Below are positions 55,817 to 64,000 of a stretch of 64,000 nucleotides of DNA, piece after piece. Under the pieces are notes generated by a model. That model was not told the origin of the DNA, did not search any database, and was given only the letters and a program-made list of their open reading frames with translations. The DNA comes from an uncultured Eubacteriales bacterium. GTDB lineage: Bacteria; Bacillota; Clostridia; Oscillospirales; CAG-272. The position numbers and the translations under genes are program-made. The stretch is from positions 62,001 through 126,000 of the forward strand of contig CABUHS010000002.1 in assembly GCA_902491535.1 (NCBI GenBank), read 5' to 3'. Each line of letters begins with the position of its first letter. Positions within the stretch are counted from its first letter, which is position 1.

Positions 55817-56404
55817 ATGGACATGATCCATGTTTCGCAGTCGGCTCTTGCATCGCTTTCGCTGTACAGTGCGGCGGTCGGAGCCGCACTCGGTGCGGTG
55901 TATGATATTTTTCGCATTATCAGGATAGCAGCTGAACCGTCTTGCAGACTCAAAAAGAAAAAAAGCGGACAGGATGCCGATTCAGACTCCGCGGTCCGCG
56001 GAGAAAAAATAAGATTTTTTGCAATTTTCGCAGAGGATATAATATTCTCGGTAATATGTGCGGCGGTTATCAGTGTTACGGTATTTCACCTTGATTCAGG
56101 TCATCCGCGATGGTTCATACTTCTCGGTGCAGCTTTGGGATTTACGGTATATTATCATACGGTCGGAAAACTTACGTCGGTAGCTGCACCGTATATAATT
56201 CTTTTTGTCCGGACGGCGGTATATTTTGTCATGAAGATAACCGTTATACCGGTTATTCGTGTGATCCGCCGAGTATGGCACTGTATTTCAGAGCATATAG
56301 CTGAACGCTTACGTATACGTCATGCGGAGCTTATGCGTCTCCGAATCCTTGATGACGCACGTACAGGTTTCGGACTTGCGGATGCGCTTCGCGAACGTAT
56401 CTGA
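55817..56404 (+). CDS. yabQ: Spore cortex protein YabQ
   Basis: A 195-residue membrane protein: an N-terminal helix with the YabQ pattern GAVYDIFRIIRI, then three further hydrophobic segments (about residues 75-140) and a basic C-terminus. YabQ is needed for cortex formation. It is longer in its loops than the Bacillus protein. Coupled to yabP. Confidence 0.83.
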   Translation: MDMIHVSQSALASLSLYSAAVGAALGAVYDIFRIIRIAAEPSCRLKKKKSGQDADSDSAVRGEKIRFFAIFAEDIIFSVICAAVISVTVFHLDSGHPRWFILLGAALGFTVYYHTVGKLTSVAAPYIILFVRTAVYFVMKITVIPVIRVIRRVWHCISEHIAERLRIRHAELMRLRILDDARTGFGLADALRERI

Positions 56405-56540
56405 ATCAGTAAATTACCGAAAAAGTTCAGATATTTGCTGTACAGAAATAATGCATTTTGGTCTGCGGAGAAAATGATCTTTACTTTCGGTATGTAATAC
56501 AGGAAATCAAATAATGAAAAAACAAAGGAAGTGAACGGAA

Positions 56541-56837
56541 ATGAACAAATATATAGTACCCGAAAAACGGCTTAATATTTTTGTTAAGGCGGCGATAGTT
56601 ACCTTTATCTGCTTTTGCGTAGCTTCTATTGTTGAACAGCAATTCAGCTATAACAGTCTTTGTGTGGAAGAGGAAGATCTTCAGCAGCAGGTGCTTGAAC
56701 GTACTGAGGAGCTTGAAGAACTTGAAGAGTTACTGAAATATGATTTCAGTGATGATTACATAAAAAAGATTGCCCGCAAAAGTCTTGGATACCATATGGC
56801 GGACGAGATAATATACTATAACAATCTGAGTAAGTAA
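56541..56837 (+). CDS. divIC: Septum formation initiator DivIC/FtsB
   Basis: A 98-residue bitopic protein: a short cytoplasmic start, one helix (about residues 14-30), a coiled coil (LCVEEEDLQQQVLERTEELEELEE split by hydrophobic heptads) and the C-terminal IARKSLGYHMADEIIYYN block typical of DivIC. It bridges FtsL and DivIB at the septum. AAAGGAAGTG precedes the ATG. Its place after yabQ matches B. subtilis. Confidence 0.9.
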   Translation: MNKYIVPEKRLNIFVKAAIVTFICFCVASIVEQQFSYNSLCVEEEDLQQQVLERTEELEELEELLKYDFSDDYIKKIARKSLGYHMADEIIYYNNLSK

Positions 56838-56863
56838 ATACTGCGATAGGAAATGACGTTAAA

Positions 56864-58147
56864 ATGAGAAAGAAACAGACAGTTGACAGACGAATATTTA
56901 TCCGTACTGTGATCGCATTTTCGGCGGCTGTTATATTGCTTGCATCCGTTACAGCATCTCTTTCGGTAATGCTTGCCCGAAGAAAACCATATGCGGACGG
57001 TGATTCTTTGGAATCCTCCGGTACAGATTCTGCAGTGATCACACTTGCTGATGATCCTGAAAAAAAAGAGCTTAAGCGTCTTTTGGAATCTGCCGAAGCG
57101 GAACGCGCCCGGCTTTCGGAAGAGCTTGAGGCGCATGACGGGTGTGAGAGCGAGCGTATCGAACTGAACAGGATGCTTTCTGACAAGGAAGCTCATATAC
57201 TTGAGCTTAAGGGTATGATTTCGGTACTTCAGTCTGACTATGCCGGAGATGAAAAGAAACTTGCATTGCTTTTCTCGGCGCTTGCGGATAAGATATCTTC
57301 TCCGGTACTGATTGAATATGAGGAAGAGACGGAGGAGACCGAGAACGGTGTGACACATACCGTCACCGAAAAGAAACAGCGCCTGCCGAAACTTGCGATG
57401 TGTTATCTCGATCTTGAGACCGGATATACATTTTCTTTTAACGGAGATCTTGTCTTTGATTCGGCAAGTGTTATAAAAGCCCCTTTTGCGCTGTCGGTTT
57501 TTCGCGCTGCATCTGACGAAAAGGAAAAGCTTGCAGAAATGGAGGCTTCCGGTGAAGATATCTCTGAGATCGAAACGGTATATGATTTTTCAAAAAAGAT
57601 AACATATACAAAAGACAAATATTATATGAGCGGTACAGGAGTTATTGCCGGACTCGGCGAAGGTAAGGAGTATACCTATTCCGATCTGTTCACGTATATG
57701 CTTTCGGCCAGTGATAACGTAGCGTTTCACGTTCTTATAGGAGAATACGGCTACGGACTTCTTCGCGGTCTTGTAAATGAAAACAAGTGGCGGTCGATGT
57801 ACGATACTATGAGCAACATGTCGGCTTCGGACGGATGTGCCGTTATGAAAGAGATATACGACTTTGTTGAGAGTGGATACGCTTATTCAGAGCTTATGAA
57901 AAATGCTATGCTCGGAAGTGATAATCTGAATCTTATTATGTCGGTCGCGGGAGACAGGGATGTTATACATAAATACGGATGGGATGACGGAGCATATCAC
58001 GACATAGGGGTTGTCTATGACGAGCATCCGTATGCAATTGCTGTATTTTCAGATTATGATGAGGCGACAAAAGAACAGATCGCATATATGCGTGAGCTTC
58101 TCAGGGCTGTGGATAAGATCCATAAAGCATACCACGGATCACGGTGA
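56864..58147 (+). CDS. Membrane-anchored serine hydrolase, class A beta-lactamase-like
   Basis: A 427-residue protein. One N-terminal helix (residues 12-35) anchors it, followed by a coiled coil to about residue 130 and an extracellular penicillin-recognising domain. The catalytic SVIK (SxxK) is followed by SASDN (SDN loop) and a HKYGW segment in the place of KTG. The third motif is altered, so it may be a peptidoglycan amidase/carboxypeptidase-like enzyme rather than a beta-lactamase. It starts 26 bases after divIC, suggesting a cell-wall role at the septum or in the spore. A strong terminator follows. Confidence 0.8.
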   Translation: MRKKQTVDRRIFIRTVIAFSAAVILLASVTASLSVMLARRKPYADGDSLESSGTDSAVITLADDPEKKELKRLLESAEAERARLSEELEAHDGCESERIELNRMLSDKEAHILELKGMISVLQSDYAGDEKKLALLFSALADKISSPVLIEYEEETEETENGVTHTVTEKKQRLPKLAMCYLDLETGYTFSFNGDLVFDSASVIKAPFALSVFRAASDEKEKLAEMEASGEDISEIETVYDFSKKITYTKDKYYMSGTGVIAGLGEGKEYTYSDLFTYMLSASDNVAFHVLIGEYGYGLLRGLVNENKWRSMYDTMSNMSASDGCAVMKEIYDFVESGYAYSELMKNAMLGSDNLNLIMSVAGDRDVIHKYGWDDGAYHDIGVVYDEHPYAIAVFSDYDEATKEQIAYMRELLRAVDKIHKAYHGSR

Positions 58148-58182
58148 TATACAGATTTTTCTGTATACATAGCTTGCACGGT

Positions 58183-58232
58183 AAAGTTAAAATGAAGACT
58201 GCTTGTACAGCGGCCTTCATTTTAACTTTTTT
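58183..58232 (+). terminator. Strong intrinsic terminator
   Basis: AAAGTTAAAATGAAG pairs perfectly with CTTCATTTTAACTTT (15 bp), with TGCT/AGC pairing inside, followed by a T6 run. It ends the sporulation/division transcript. The rest of this 340-base gap holds the groESL control region. Confidence 0.92.
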
Positions 58233-58368
58233 CAATGCCGGAAATGAATTGTTAGGTAAATGATGTGATTTTATCGGTTTAGTCGCCTCATTTTGATAAA
58301 CTTCGGCATTTGAAAGATGACATTGCTATATAATCTGTTAAATAAATGTAAACAAAGCAAAAAAAGCC

Positions 58369-58397
58369 TTGATTTTGATACGATATGCGAGTATAAT
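58369..58397 (+). promoter_or_regulatory. Sigma-A promoter of groESL
   Basis: TTGATT, 17 bases, then a perfect TATAAT. Confidence 0.8.
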
Positions 58398-58409
58398 ATA
58401 AAACAGCAG

Positions 58410-58436
58410 TTAGCACTCGCCTGCTTTGAGTGCTAA
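58410..58436 (+). promoter_or_regulatory. CIRCE element (HrcA operator)
   Basis: TTAGCACTC, nine bases, then GAGTGCTAA: a perfect match to the HrcA operator. It lies about 13 bases after the -10, so it overlaps the transcript start. Heat-shock repression of groESL by HrcA is expected; hrcA is not in the window. Confidence 0.97.
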
Positions 58437-58487
58437 ATATGTTTAATATGATAAAAAAATAATATAAGATATTCAGGAGGTAAAGTT

Positions 58488-58772
58488 ATGAAACTTAAAC
58501 CGTTGGCTGACCGTGTTGTAATCAAGATGGTAGAGGCTGAAGAAACTACAAAGAGCGGTATTATTCTTGCAGGAAGTGCAAAAGAAAAGCCGCAGGTTGC
58601 CGAGATAATAGCCGTAGGACCCGGCGGAGTTGTTGACGGTAAAGAGATCGTCATGACCGTTGAAGTCGGACAGAAGGTTATTACAAGCAAATATTCCGGA
58701 ACGGAAGTTAAATGTGACGGAACAGAGTATATGATCGTTCGTCAGAGTGATATTCTCGCAGTTGTTGAATAA
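58488..58772 (+). CDS. groES: Co-chaperonin GroES
   Basis: A 94-residue GroES: MKLKPLADRVVIKMVEAEETT with the mobile loop KSGIILAGSAKEKPQ, then AVGPG and a C-terminal MIVRQSDILAVVE. It caps the GroEL ring. AGGAGG precedes the ATG. First gene of the CIRCE-controlled pair. Confidence 0.97.
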   Translation: MKLKPLADRVVIKMVEAEETTKSGIILAGSAKEKPQVAEIIAVGPGGVVDGKEIVMTVEVGQKVITSKYSGTEVKCDGTEYMIVRQSDILAVVE

Positions 58773-58807
58773 TTTTGTGAATGGATTTTAATAGGAGGAA
58801 CTGAGTT

Positions 58808-60445
58808 ATGGCAAAAGAACTTATGTATGGTATGGATGCAAGAAATGCACTGCTCCGCGGTGTTGACAAGCTTGCAGATACAGTAAAAATCACACTCGGA
58901 CCGAAGGGCAGAAACGTTGTTCTCGAAAAGAAGTACGGCGCTCCGATGATCATTAACGACGGTGTTACTATCGCTAAGGAGATCGAGCTTGAGGATGCTA
59001 TGGAGAACATGGGCGCTCAGCTTATCAAAGAAGTAGCTACAAAGACAAACGATGCTGCCGGAGACGGTACAACAACAGCTACCGTTCTTGCACAGGTTCT
59101 TATCCGTGAGGGTATGAAGAATGTTACCGCAGGTGCAAATCCGATGGTACTCCGCAAGGGTATTGCAAAGGCTGTAGACAAAGCTGTTGAAGAACTCAAG
59201 TCTATGAGCAAGAAAGTGAACGGAACAGAGGATATTGCAAGAGTAGGAACTATTTCTGCTGACGATCCGGTTATCGGACGCCTTATTGCGGACGCTATGG
59301 AAAAGGTATCTTCCGACGGAGTTATTACCGTTGAGGAGTCCAAGTCCGCTGACACATATTGCGAGGTTGTTGAGGGTATGCAGTTCGACCGCGGATACCT
59401 CTCGCCTTACATGGTAACCGATACCGATAAGATGGAAGCTATAATTGACGATGCTCTTGTTCTTATCACCGATAAAAAGATATCCAATATTCAGGAGATC
59501 CTTCCCCTTCTCGAGCAGATCGTTCAGGCAGGAAAGAAGCTTCTTATAATTGCTGAGGACGTTGAGGGCGAGGCTCTTACGACGCTTGTACTCAATAAGC
59601 TCCGCGGAACATTTACATGCGTTGCAGTTAAGGCTCCCGGATTCGGCGACCGCCGCAAAGAAATGCTTCGTGATATCGCTATCCTTACAGGCGGAGAGGT
59701 TATCTCCGATGAGATCGGTCTTGAGCTTAAGGATACGACCGTAGCACAGCTCGGACGCGCAAGACAGGTAAAGGTAAACAAGGAAAATACGATCATTGTC
59801 GGCGGTGCAGGCGATTCTGAGGAGATCAAGAACCGTGTCGGTCAGATCCGTTCGGCTATAGAGACAACAACTTCTGATTTTGACCGCGAGAAGCTTCAGG
59901 AGCGTCTTGCTAAGCTTGCAGGCGGCGTTGCCGTTCTCAAGGTAGGTGCAGCAACCGAAACTGAGATGAAAGAGAAGAAGCTCCGTATCGAGGATGCTCT
60001 CAATGCAACAAAGGCTGCTGTTGAAGAGGGTATCGTTGCAGGCGGCGGAACAGCATTTATCAATGTTATATCTGCTGTTTCCGATGTTGCAGAAACGCTT
60101 GAGGGTGATGAAAAGACAGGTGCAAGACTTGTAGTACGCGCTCTTGAAGAACCGCTTCGTCAGATCGCAAACAATGCCGGCTGCGAAGCATCCGTTGTTG
60201 TTGACAAGGTAATGAACAGCGGTAAGGTTGGATTCGGATATGATGCAGCTCACGAGACATACCTCGATATGGTAGAGGCAGGAATCGTCGATCCTACAAA
60301 GGTATCCCGTTCCGCACTTCAGAATGCGGCATCTATCGCATCGGTTGTTCTTACAACAGAGGCACTCGTTGCCGATAAGAAGGAGCCTGTCGCAGCTGCT
60401 CCTGCTGCTCCCGGTATGGACGGCGGTATGGGCGGTATGTATTAA
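58808..60445 (+). CDS. groEL: Chaperonin GroEL
   Basis: A 545-residue GroEL of normal length with GDGTTTATVLAQ (ATP site), VVEGMQFDRGYLSPY, AVKAPGFGDRRKEML and the Gly/Met C-terminal tail GGMGGMY. It refolds proteins with GroES. AGGAGG precedes the ATG. A long antisense reading frame over it is a codon-use shadow. Confidence 0.98.
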   Translation: MAKELMYGMDARNALLRGVDKLADTVKITLGPKGRNVVLEKKYGAPMIINDGVTIAKEIELEDAMENMGAQLIKEVATKTNDAAGDGTTTATVLAQVLIREGMKNVTAGANPMVLRKGIAKAVDKAVEELKSMSKKVNGTEDIARVGTISADDPVIGRLIADAMEKVSSDGVITVEESKSADTYCEVVEGMQFDRGYLSPYMVTDTDKMEAIIDDALVLITDKKISNIQEILPLLEQIVQAGKKLLIIAEDVEGEALTTLVLNKLRGTFTCVAVKAPGFGDRRKEMLRDIAILTGGEVISDEIGLELKDTTVAQLGRARQVKVNKENTIIVGGAGDSEEIKNRVGQIRSAIETTTSDFDREKLQERLAKLAGGVAVLKVGAATETEMKEKKLRIEDALNATKAAVEEGIVAGGGTAFINVISAVSDVAETLEGDEKTGARLVVRALEEPLRQIANNAGCEASVVVDKVMNSGKVGFGYDAAHETYLDMVEAGIVDPTKVSRSALQNAASIASVVLTTEALVADKKEPVAAAPAAPGMDGGMGGMY

Positions 60446-60473
60446 TCTGTTTAATTTATCGAATACTGACATT

Positions 60474-60519
60474 AGATTCCGGCGGAATTCCCCTTTCGGG
60501 GATTTCACCGGAATCTTTT
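60474..60519 (+). terminator. Terminator after groEL
   Basis: AGATTCCGG pairs with CCGGAATCT, with TCCCC/GGGGA inside, followed by TTTTA. A clear intrinsic terminator. Confidence 0.88.
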
Positions 60520-60682
60520 ACTGATAAAAATTTAAGATTTGATTGTATTCGGAGGATAGAGGTTCTCATAGTAGGTAATATAGACATTATTAATATTGTT
60601 TTTTTGAATGTGCATAATAAACAAAATAACATCCTTATTTCCTTAATGCAATTTACAAATATTTAAAAATATTTTTTTATTA

Positions 60683-60711
60683 TTGACAAAAATCGAAAAA
60701 AGGTTTATTAT
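60683..60711 (+). promoter_or_regulatory. Sigma-A promoter of the BMP lipoprotein gene
   Basis: TTGACA, 17 bases, then TATTAT, with A/T tracts upstream. It gives a leader of about 175 bases. Confidence 0.75.
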
Positions 60712-60769
60712 TAAGTTGTAAAAGTTTTTATGTCATATTTGTAAATTAAAGACTATTCGGAATTAAATA

Positions 60770-60820
60770 AAAACTTTTGTCGGCAACTTGAAAAATGCGG
60801 ACAAGTTTTTTGTTTTTGTG
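60770..60820 (+). promoter_or_regulatory. Leader with overlapping hairpins and a U-run
   Basis: AACTTG can pair with CAAGTT, followed at once by TTTTTGTTTTT, a weak terminator. Just upstream AAAAACTTTTGTC could instead pair with GGACAAGTTTTT, so two mutually exclusive folds exist. This is an attenuator-like layout in the BMP leader, but no known ligand-binding core is visible. Confidence 0.35.
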
Positions 60821-60895
60821 AGAGTTTTGAATCGGAAATTAACGGGATTCTGACGGATCTCATTAATAAATAAAATTTTTTGGAGGAATGAACAA

Positions 60896-62176
60896 ATGCT
60901 TAAAAAGATTCTTTCCGTCGCACTTGCGTTGGTTATGATCGCATCCGTAGCCGTGATGGCTGTATCTTGTTCTAATAGCGTTAATGATGATAACGATAAA
61001 CAGGATACTCAGGGCGACACCGGTGCTTCTGACAACAAAAACAATGCAGATGACGACAAGTCGTTTAAGGTAGGATTTATCTTCCTGCACGACAAAAACT
61101 CAACATATGATCTCAATTTTATGAATGCTGTTGAGGCTGCACAGAAAGCACTCAATTTGACGGATTCTCAGGTTATTATGAAAACAAATGTTCCTGAAGG
61201 CCAGGAATGCTTTGATGCATGTGAGGATCTTGTTGAACAGGGCTGCTCGCTGATTTTCGCAGATAGCTTCGGACATGAACCCTATATGATAGAAGCTGCA
61301 CAGAAGTACACAGATGTACAGTTCTGCCATGCAACGGGAACAAGGGCTCATACTGAGAAGCTTGATAATTACCACAACGCATTTGCATCGATATATGAAG
61401 GCCGTTATCTTGCAGGTGTTGCGGCAGGAATGAAACTGAATGAGCTTATTGCTGACGGCAAGTTTTCTGCTGAAGAAGCTATGATCGGTTACGTAGGCGC
61501 TTACACATACGCAGAGGTTATTTCCGGTTATACATCTTTCTTCCTCGGTGCAAAATCCGTATGCCCAACTGTTAAAATGAAGGTACAGTTTACAGGAAGC
61601 TGGTATGATGAAGCTGCTGAAAAAGAGGCTGCGAACAGTCTTATTTCTGCCGGCTGCAAGCTTATAAGCCAGCATGCTGACTCTATGGGCGCTCCTACGG
61701 CATGTGAAGCTCAGAATATTCCTAATGTTTCTTATAACGGCAGCACTGTTGATTCGTGCCCGAATACATTTATTGTTTCATCTGCAATCAACTGGGCTCC
61801 TTATATGCAGTATATTATTGACTGTGTAATGAACGGAAAGGCTATTGACACTGACTGGACAGGTACTCTTGATACCGGTTCTGTTGTTCTTTCTGATATC
61901 AATGAAAAGGCAGCTGCTGCAGGTACTGCTGAAAAGCTTAAAGAAGTAGAGGCTGATCTTAAGAGCGGTAAACTTCACGTATTTGATGTTTCTACGTTTA
62001 CTGTAGACGGCAAGGCTGTAGGCGAGGATCATCAGGCAGATGTTGATACAGATGATAGCTTTACTCCTGATACAAAGGTAGTTATAAACGGATACTTCCA
62101 TGAATCCGAATTCCGTTCTGCTCCTTACTTTGATCTTAAGATCGACGGTATTGAGCTTGTTAACAGTGAATTTTGA
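60896..62176 (+). CDS. BMP-family (PnrA-type) solute-binding lipoprotein
   Basis: A 426-residue lipoprotein: signal peptide with lipobox AVSC (Cys about residue 23), an acidic Asn/Asp tether, and a PnrA/TmpC-type domain (FKVGFIFLHDKNSTYDLNF, FADSFGHEPYMIEAA, YEGRYLAGVAAGMKL, IGYVGAYTYAEVISGY). Such proteins bind purine nucleosides for an ABC importer. The downstream ATPase supports this, though a hairpin separates them. GGAGG precedes the ATG. Confidence 0.9.
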   Translation: MLKKILSVALALVMIASVAVMAVSCSNSVNDDNDKQDTQGDTGASDNKNNADDDKSFKVGFIFLHDKNSTYDLNFMNAVEAAQKALNLTDSQVIMKTNVPEGQECFDACEDLVEQGCSLIFADSFGHEPYMIEAAQKYTDVQFCHATGTRAHTEKLDNYHNAFASIYEGRYLAGVAAGMKLNELIADGKFSAEEAMIGYVGAYTYAEVISGYTSFFLGAKSVCPTVKMKVQFTGSWYDEAAEKEAANSLISAGCKLISQHADSMGAPTACEAQNIPNVSYNGSTVDSCPNTFIVSSAINWAPYMQYIIDCVMNGKAIDTDWTGTLDTGSVVLSDINEKAAAAGTAEKLKEVEADLKSGKLHVFDVSTFTVDGKAVGEDHQADVDTDDSFTPDTKVVINGYFHESEFRSAPYFDLKIDGIELVNSEF

Positions 62177-62238
62177 TCTGACCGATTTCCCGAAAGACTG
62201 CTTTGAACAATCAAAGCGTTACTGTTGAACATTTCGGA

Positions 62239-62265
62239 GAAGGGCGGGGCTTCGCCCCGCCCTTC
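62239..62265 (+). terminator. Strong GC-rich terminator between binding protein and ATPase
   Basis: GAAGGGCGGGG pairs perfectly with CCCCGCCCTTC around CTTCG, followed by AATTGTTTTA. It probably stops most transcripts so that the binding protein is made in excess of the transporter. Confidence 0.85.
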
Positions 62266-62418
62266 AATTGTTTTATACCGTGAGATTCAGATTTTCCGGT
62301 ATCTTACTTAATACCCGGCTTTTATTTTTTCGAAGAGATACTTTCTGAAATTTCTTCGGATTTTTCTGTTTTAAGAAAGCGAAATAAGACCGAACATTTA
62401 TATATCGGAGGTAACAGC

Positions 62419-64000
62419 GTGGGCAATATTGCTGCGATAGAATTAAAACATGTAACCAAAAGATTCGGAAAAACGGTTGCAAACAATAATGTAGATCTTG
62501 ATGTAAGGCACGGAGAGATAATCGCTATTCTCGGAGAGAATGGCAGCGGAAAAACTACTCTGATGAATATGATATCCGGAATATATTTTCCTGATGACGG
62601 ACAAATATTTGTTGACGGCGAGGAGGTTGTTATCCGTTCGCCCAAAGATGCGTTTCGTTACAAGATCGGAATGATACATCAGCATTTTAAGCTTGTTGAT
62701 ATATTTTCCGCGACTGAGAATATTGTACTCGGAATAAAGGATAAGAGCGGATTTTCGCTTAAAAAAGCACGTGAGCGTGTTATTGAGATTACGGAGCGGT
62801 ATGGCTTTGCATTAGATCCGGATAAAAAGATATATGAAATGTCGGTTTCCGAAAAGCAGACTGTAGAAATAATCAAGGTTCTTTACAGAGGCGCAGATAT
62901 TCTTATTCTTGATGAGCCTACGGCTGTTCTGACTCCGCAGGAAACAAGACGGCTTTTTGCAGTTCTCAGACGTATGCGCGATGACGGAAAATCGGTAATA
63001 ATAATAACTCATAAACTGCATGAGGTACTTTCTGTATCCGATAGGGTTGCGGTTCTTCGTAAAGGGGAGCATGTTGCTACCGTAAATACATCGGAGACAG
63101 ATGTTTCACAGCTTACGGAAATGATGGTCGGAAAGAAGATAACGCTTGATATAAACCGGTCGGAACCTAAGGAATCTAAAGACCGTCTTATTGTCAGGGA
63201 TCTCAGCTGCACAAATCATGACGGTGTCAAAGTACTTGACGGCGTATCGTTTGAGGCGAGATCGGGAGAGATACTCGGTATTGCCGGTATTGCCGGAAGC
63301 GGTCAGCGTGAGCTTCTTGAATCGATTGCCGGGCTTTACCGTATAGACAGCGGCGAGATCACATATATTGATCCTAAAAGCGAAGAGAAAGTTAATCTTT
63401 GCGACCGTACACCGCTTCAGATTCGTGAACTCGGTGTCAGGCTGTCATTTGTTCCCGAGGACAGACTCGGAATGGGTCTTGTCGGGAATATGAATATCAT
63501 AGATAATATGATGCTCAGAAGCTACCGCAGAGGAAGATCTGTGTTTGTCAACCGCAAGAATCCGCATGAACTTGCAGATCAGATAATAGAGAGTCTTGAT
63601 GTTGTTACCCCTAATGAATATACTCCTGTGCGCAGACTTTCAGGAGGTAATGTTCAAAAAGTTCTTGTTGGCCGTGAAATATCATCTGCACCGTCCGTAC
63701 TTATGGCGGCGTATCCGGTTCGCGGACTTGATATTAATTCGTCGTATATGATATACAGCCTGCTTACAAAGCAGAAAGAAAACGGCGTTGCCGTAATATT
63801 TGTCGGTGAAGATCTTGATGTTCTTACAGAACTTTGCGACCGTATTATGGTAATAAATTCGGGCAGAATATCCGGAATGCTTGACGGGCGCAGCGCAAGC
63901 AAGGAGGAGATCGGACTTCTTATGACGAAAACTGACTATGTAGATATGTCGGAAAAATCCGACGGGACTTCTTCTGAGAAAAAAGAAAGCGGAGGACAGG
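62419..64000 (+). CDS. ABC transporter ATP-binding protein (nucleoside type), 3' truncated
   Basis: A GTG-start frame with TCGGAGG just upstream runs off the window end with more than 520 codons. Two ATPase domains are fused, as in sugar/nucleoside importers. The first has Walker A GENGSGKTT, the signature replaced by MSVSEKQ, and Walker B ILILDEPTAVLTP. The second has GIAGSGQRE, a clean LSGGNVQK signature and Walker B MAAYPVRGLD, which lacks the usual Asp-Glu; such asymmetric sites are typical of the BMP-associated (YufO/NupO-like) ATPases. Permease genes should follow beyond the window. The tail after NBD2 (acidic, Ser/Lys/Glu-rich) is the start of a C-terminal extension. Confidence 0.92.
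   Translation, partial: MGNIAAIELKHVTKRFGKTVANNNVDLDVRHGEIIAILGENGSGKTTLMNMISGIYFPDDGQIFVDGEEVVIRSPKDAFRYKIGMIHQHFKLVDIFSATENIVLGIKDKSGFSLKKARERVIEITERYGFALDPDKKIYEMSVSEKQTVEIIKVLYRGADILILDEPTAVLTPQETRRLFAVLRRMRDDGKSVIIITHKLHEVLSVSDRVAVLRKGEHVATVNTSETDVSQLTEMMVGKKITLDINRSEPKESKDRLIVRDLSCTNHDGVKVLDGVSFEARSGEILGIAGIAGSGQRELLESIAGLYRIDSGEITYIDPKSEEKVNLCDRTPLQIRELGVRLSFVPEDRLGMGLVGNMNIIDNMMLRSYRRGRSVFVNRKNPHELADQIIESLDVVTPNEYTPVRRLSGGNVQKVLVGREISSAPSVLMAAYPVRGLDINSSYMIYSLLTKQKENGVAVIFVGEDLDVLTELCDRIMVINSGRISGMLDGRSASKEEIGLLMTKTDYVDMSEKSDGTSSEKKESGGQ

Noticed and set aside
58742..60508. A 588-codon open frame on the minus strand opposite groES-groEL
   Set aside because: It is antisense to a certain groEL, rich in Cys/Leu/Ser as expected from the codon-use shadow, and has no ribosome site or known domain.
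60712..60790. Purine riboswitch before the BMP gene (segments resembling GTAAAT and GACTA)
   Set aside because: The promoter lies too close for P1 and P2, and the TCTACC core is missing.

Overview
The window looks like a chromosome segment of a spore-forming, anaerobic-type member of the Clostridia, most likely an uncultured gut or rumen Oscillospirales/Ruminococcaceae relative. The reasons are the moderately AT-rich DNA, strong AGGAGG-type ribosome sites, the spoVB-mazG-hup-rqcP-yabP-yabQ-divIC sporulation/division cluster, a CIRCE-controlled groESL, a cdaA-cdaR pair, and type I cohesin and dockerin domains. I saw no tRNA, rRNA, CRISPR array, transposase or phage gene.

Region 1 (1-22.7 kb) is a secreted and cell-surface carbohydrate locus. 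It holds five paralogous right-handed beta-helix proteins (the first cut by the window edge), two exported DUF4838 proteins, three proteins with a CBM9-like domain, and two cohesin proteins (one cohesin and two tandem cohesins, each with a C-terminal membrane segment). Dockerins are found on one DUF4838 protein, one beta-helix protein and one CBM9/Cys-repeat protein. Together they read as a small cellulosome-like surface assembly in which the docked parts are DUF4838 and beta-helix proteins rather than the usual cellulases. A 3'-end remnant of another beta-helix gene lies between two intact copies, so the array has been growing and shrinking by tandem duplication.

Region 2 (22.9-39.7 kb) looks like the uptake and cytoplasmic side. 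It has a GH95 fucosidase-type enzyme and an SGNH esterase on the minus strand. Divergent from them are two GH172/DUF2961 proteins, then four tandem solute-binding lipoproteins with no permease genes. A DUF4838 paralogue without a signal peptide, a second SGNH hydrolase and an MFS transporter follow. The enzyme set would fit acetylated, fucosylated or arabinosylated glycans such as pectin side chains or host/plant glycans, but the true substrate cannot be read from sequence.

Region 3 (39.8-64 kb) is housekeeping on the plus strand: cdaA-cdaR (c-di-AMP), a COG2509 flavoprotein, recJ, rel, hemZ, a uridine-kinase-like protein, mtaD, spoVB, mazG, hup, rqcP, yabP, yabQ, divIC, a penicillin-recognising serine-hydrolase-like protein, groES-groEL, and a BMP-family nucleoside-type binding lipoprotein followed by its ABC ATPase, which runs off the window end.

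Most starts were chosen from ribosome sites. Several longer reading frames begin at an upstream TTG or GTG that overlaps or precedes the Shine-Dalgarno, and these were trimmed. All functional calls rest on motif recognition by eye; no search was run.
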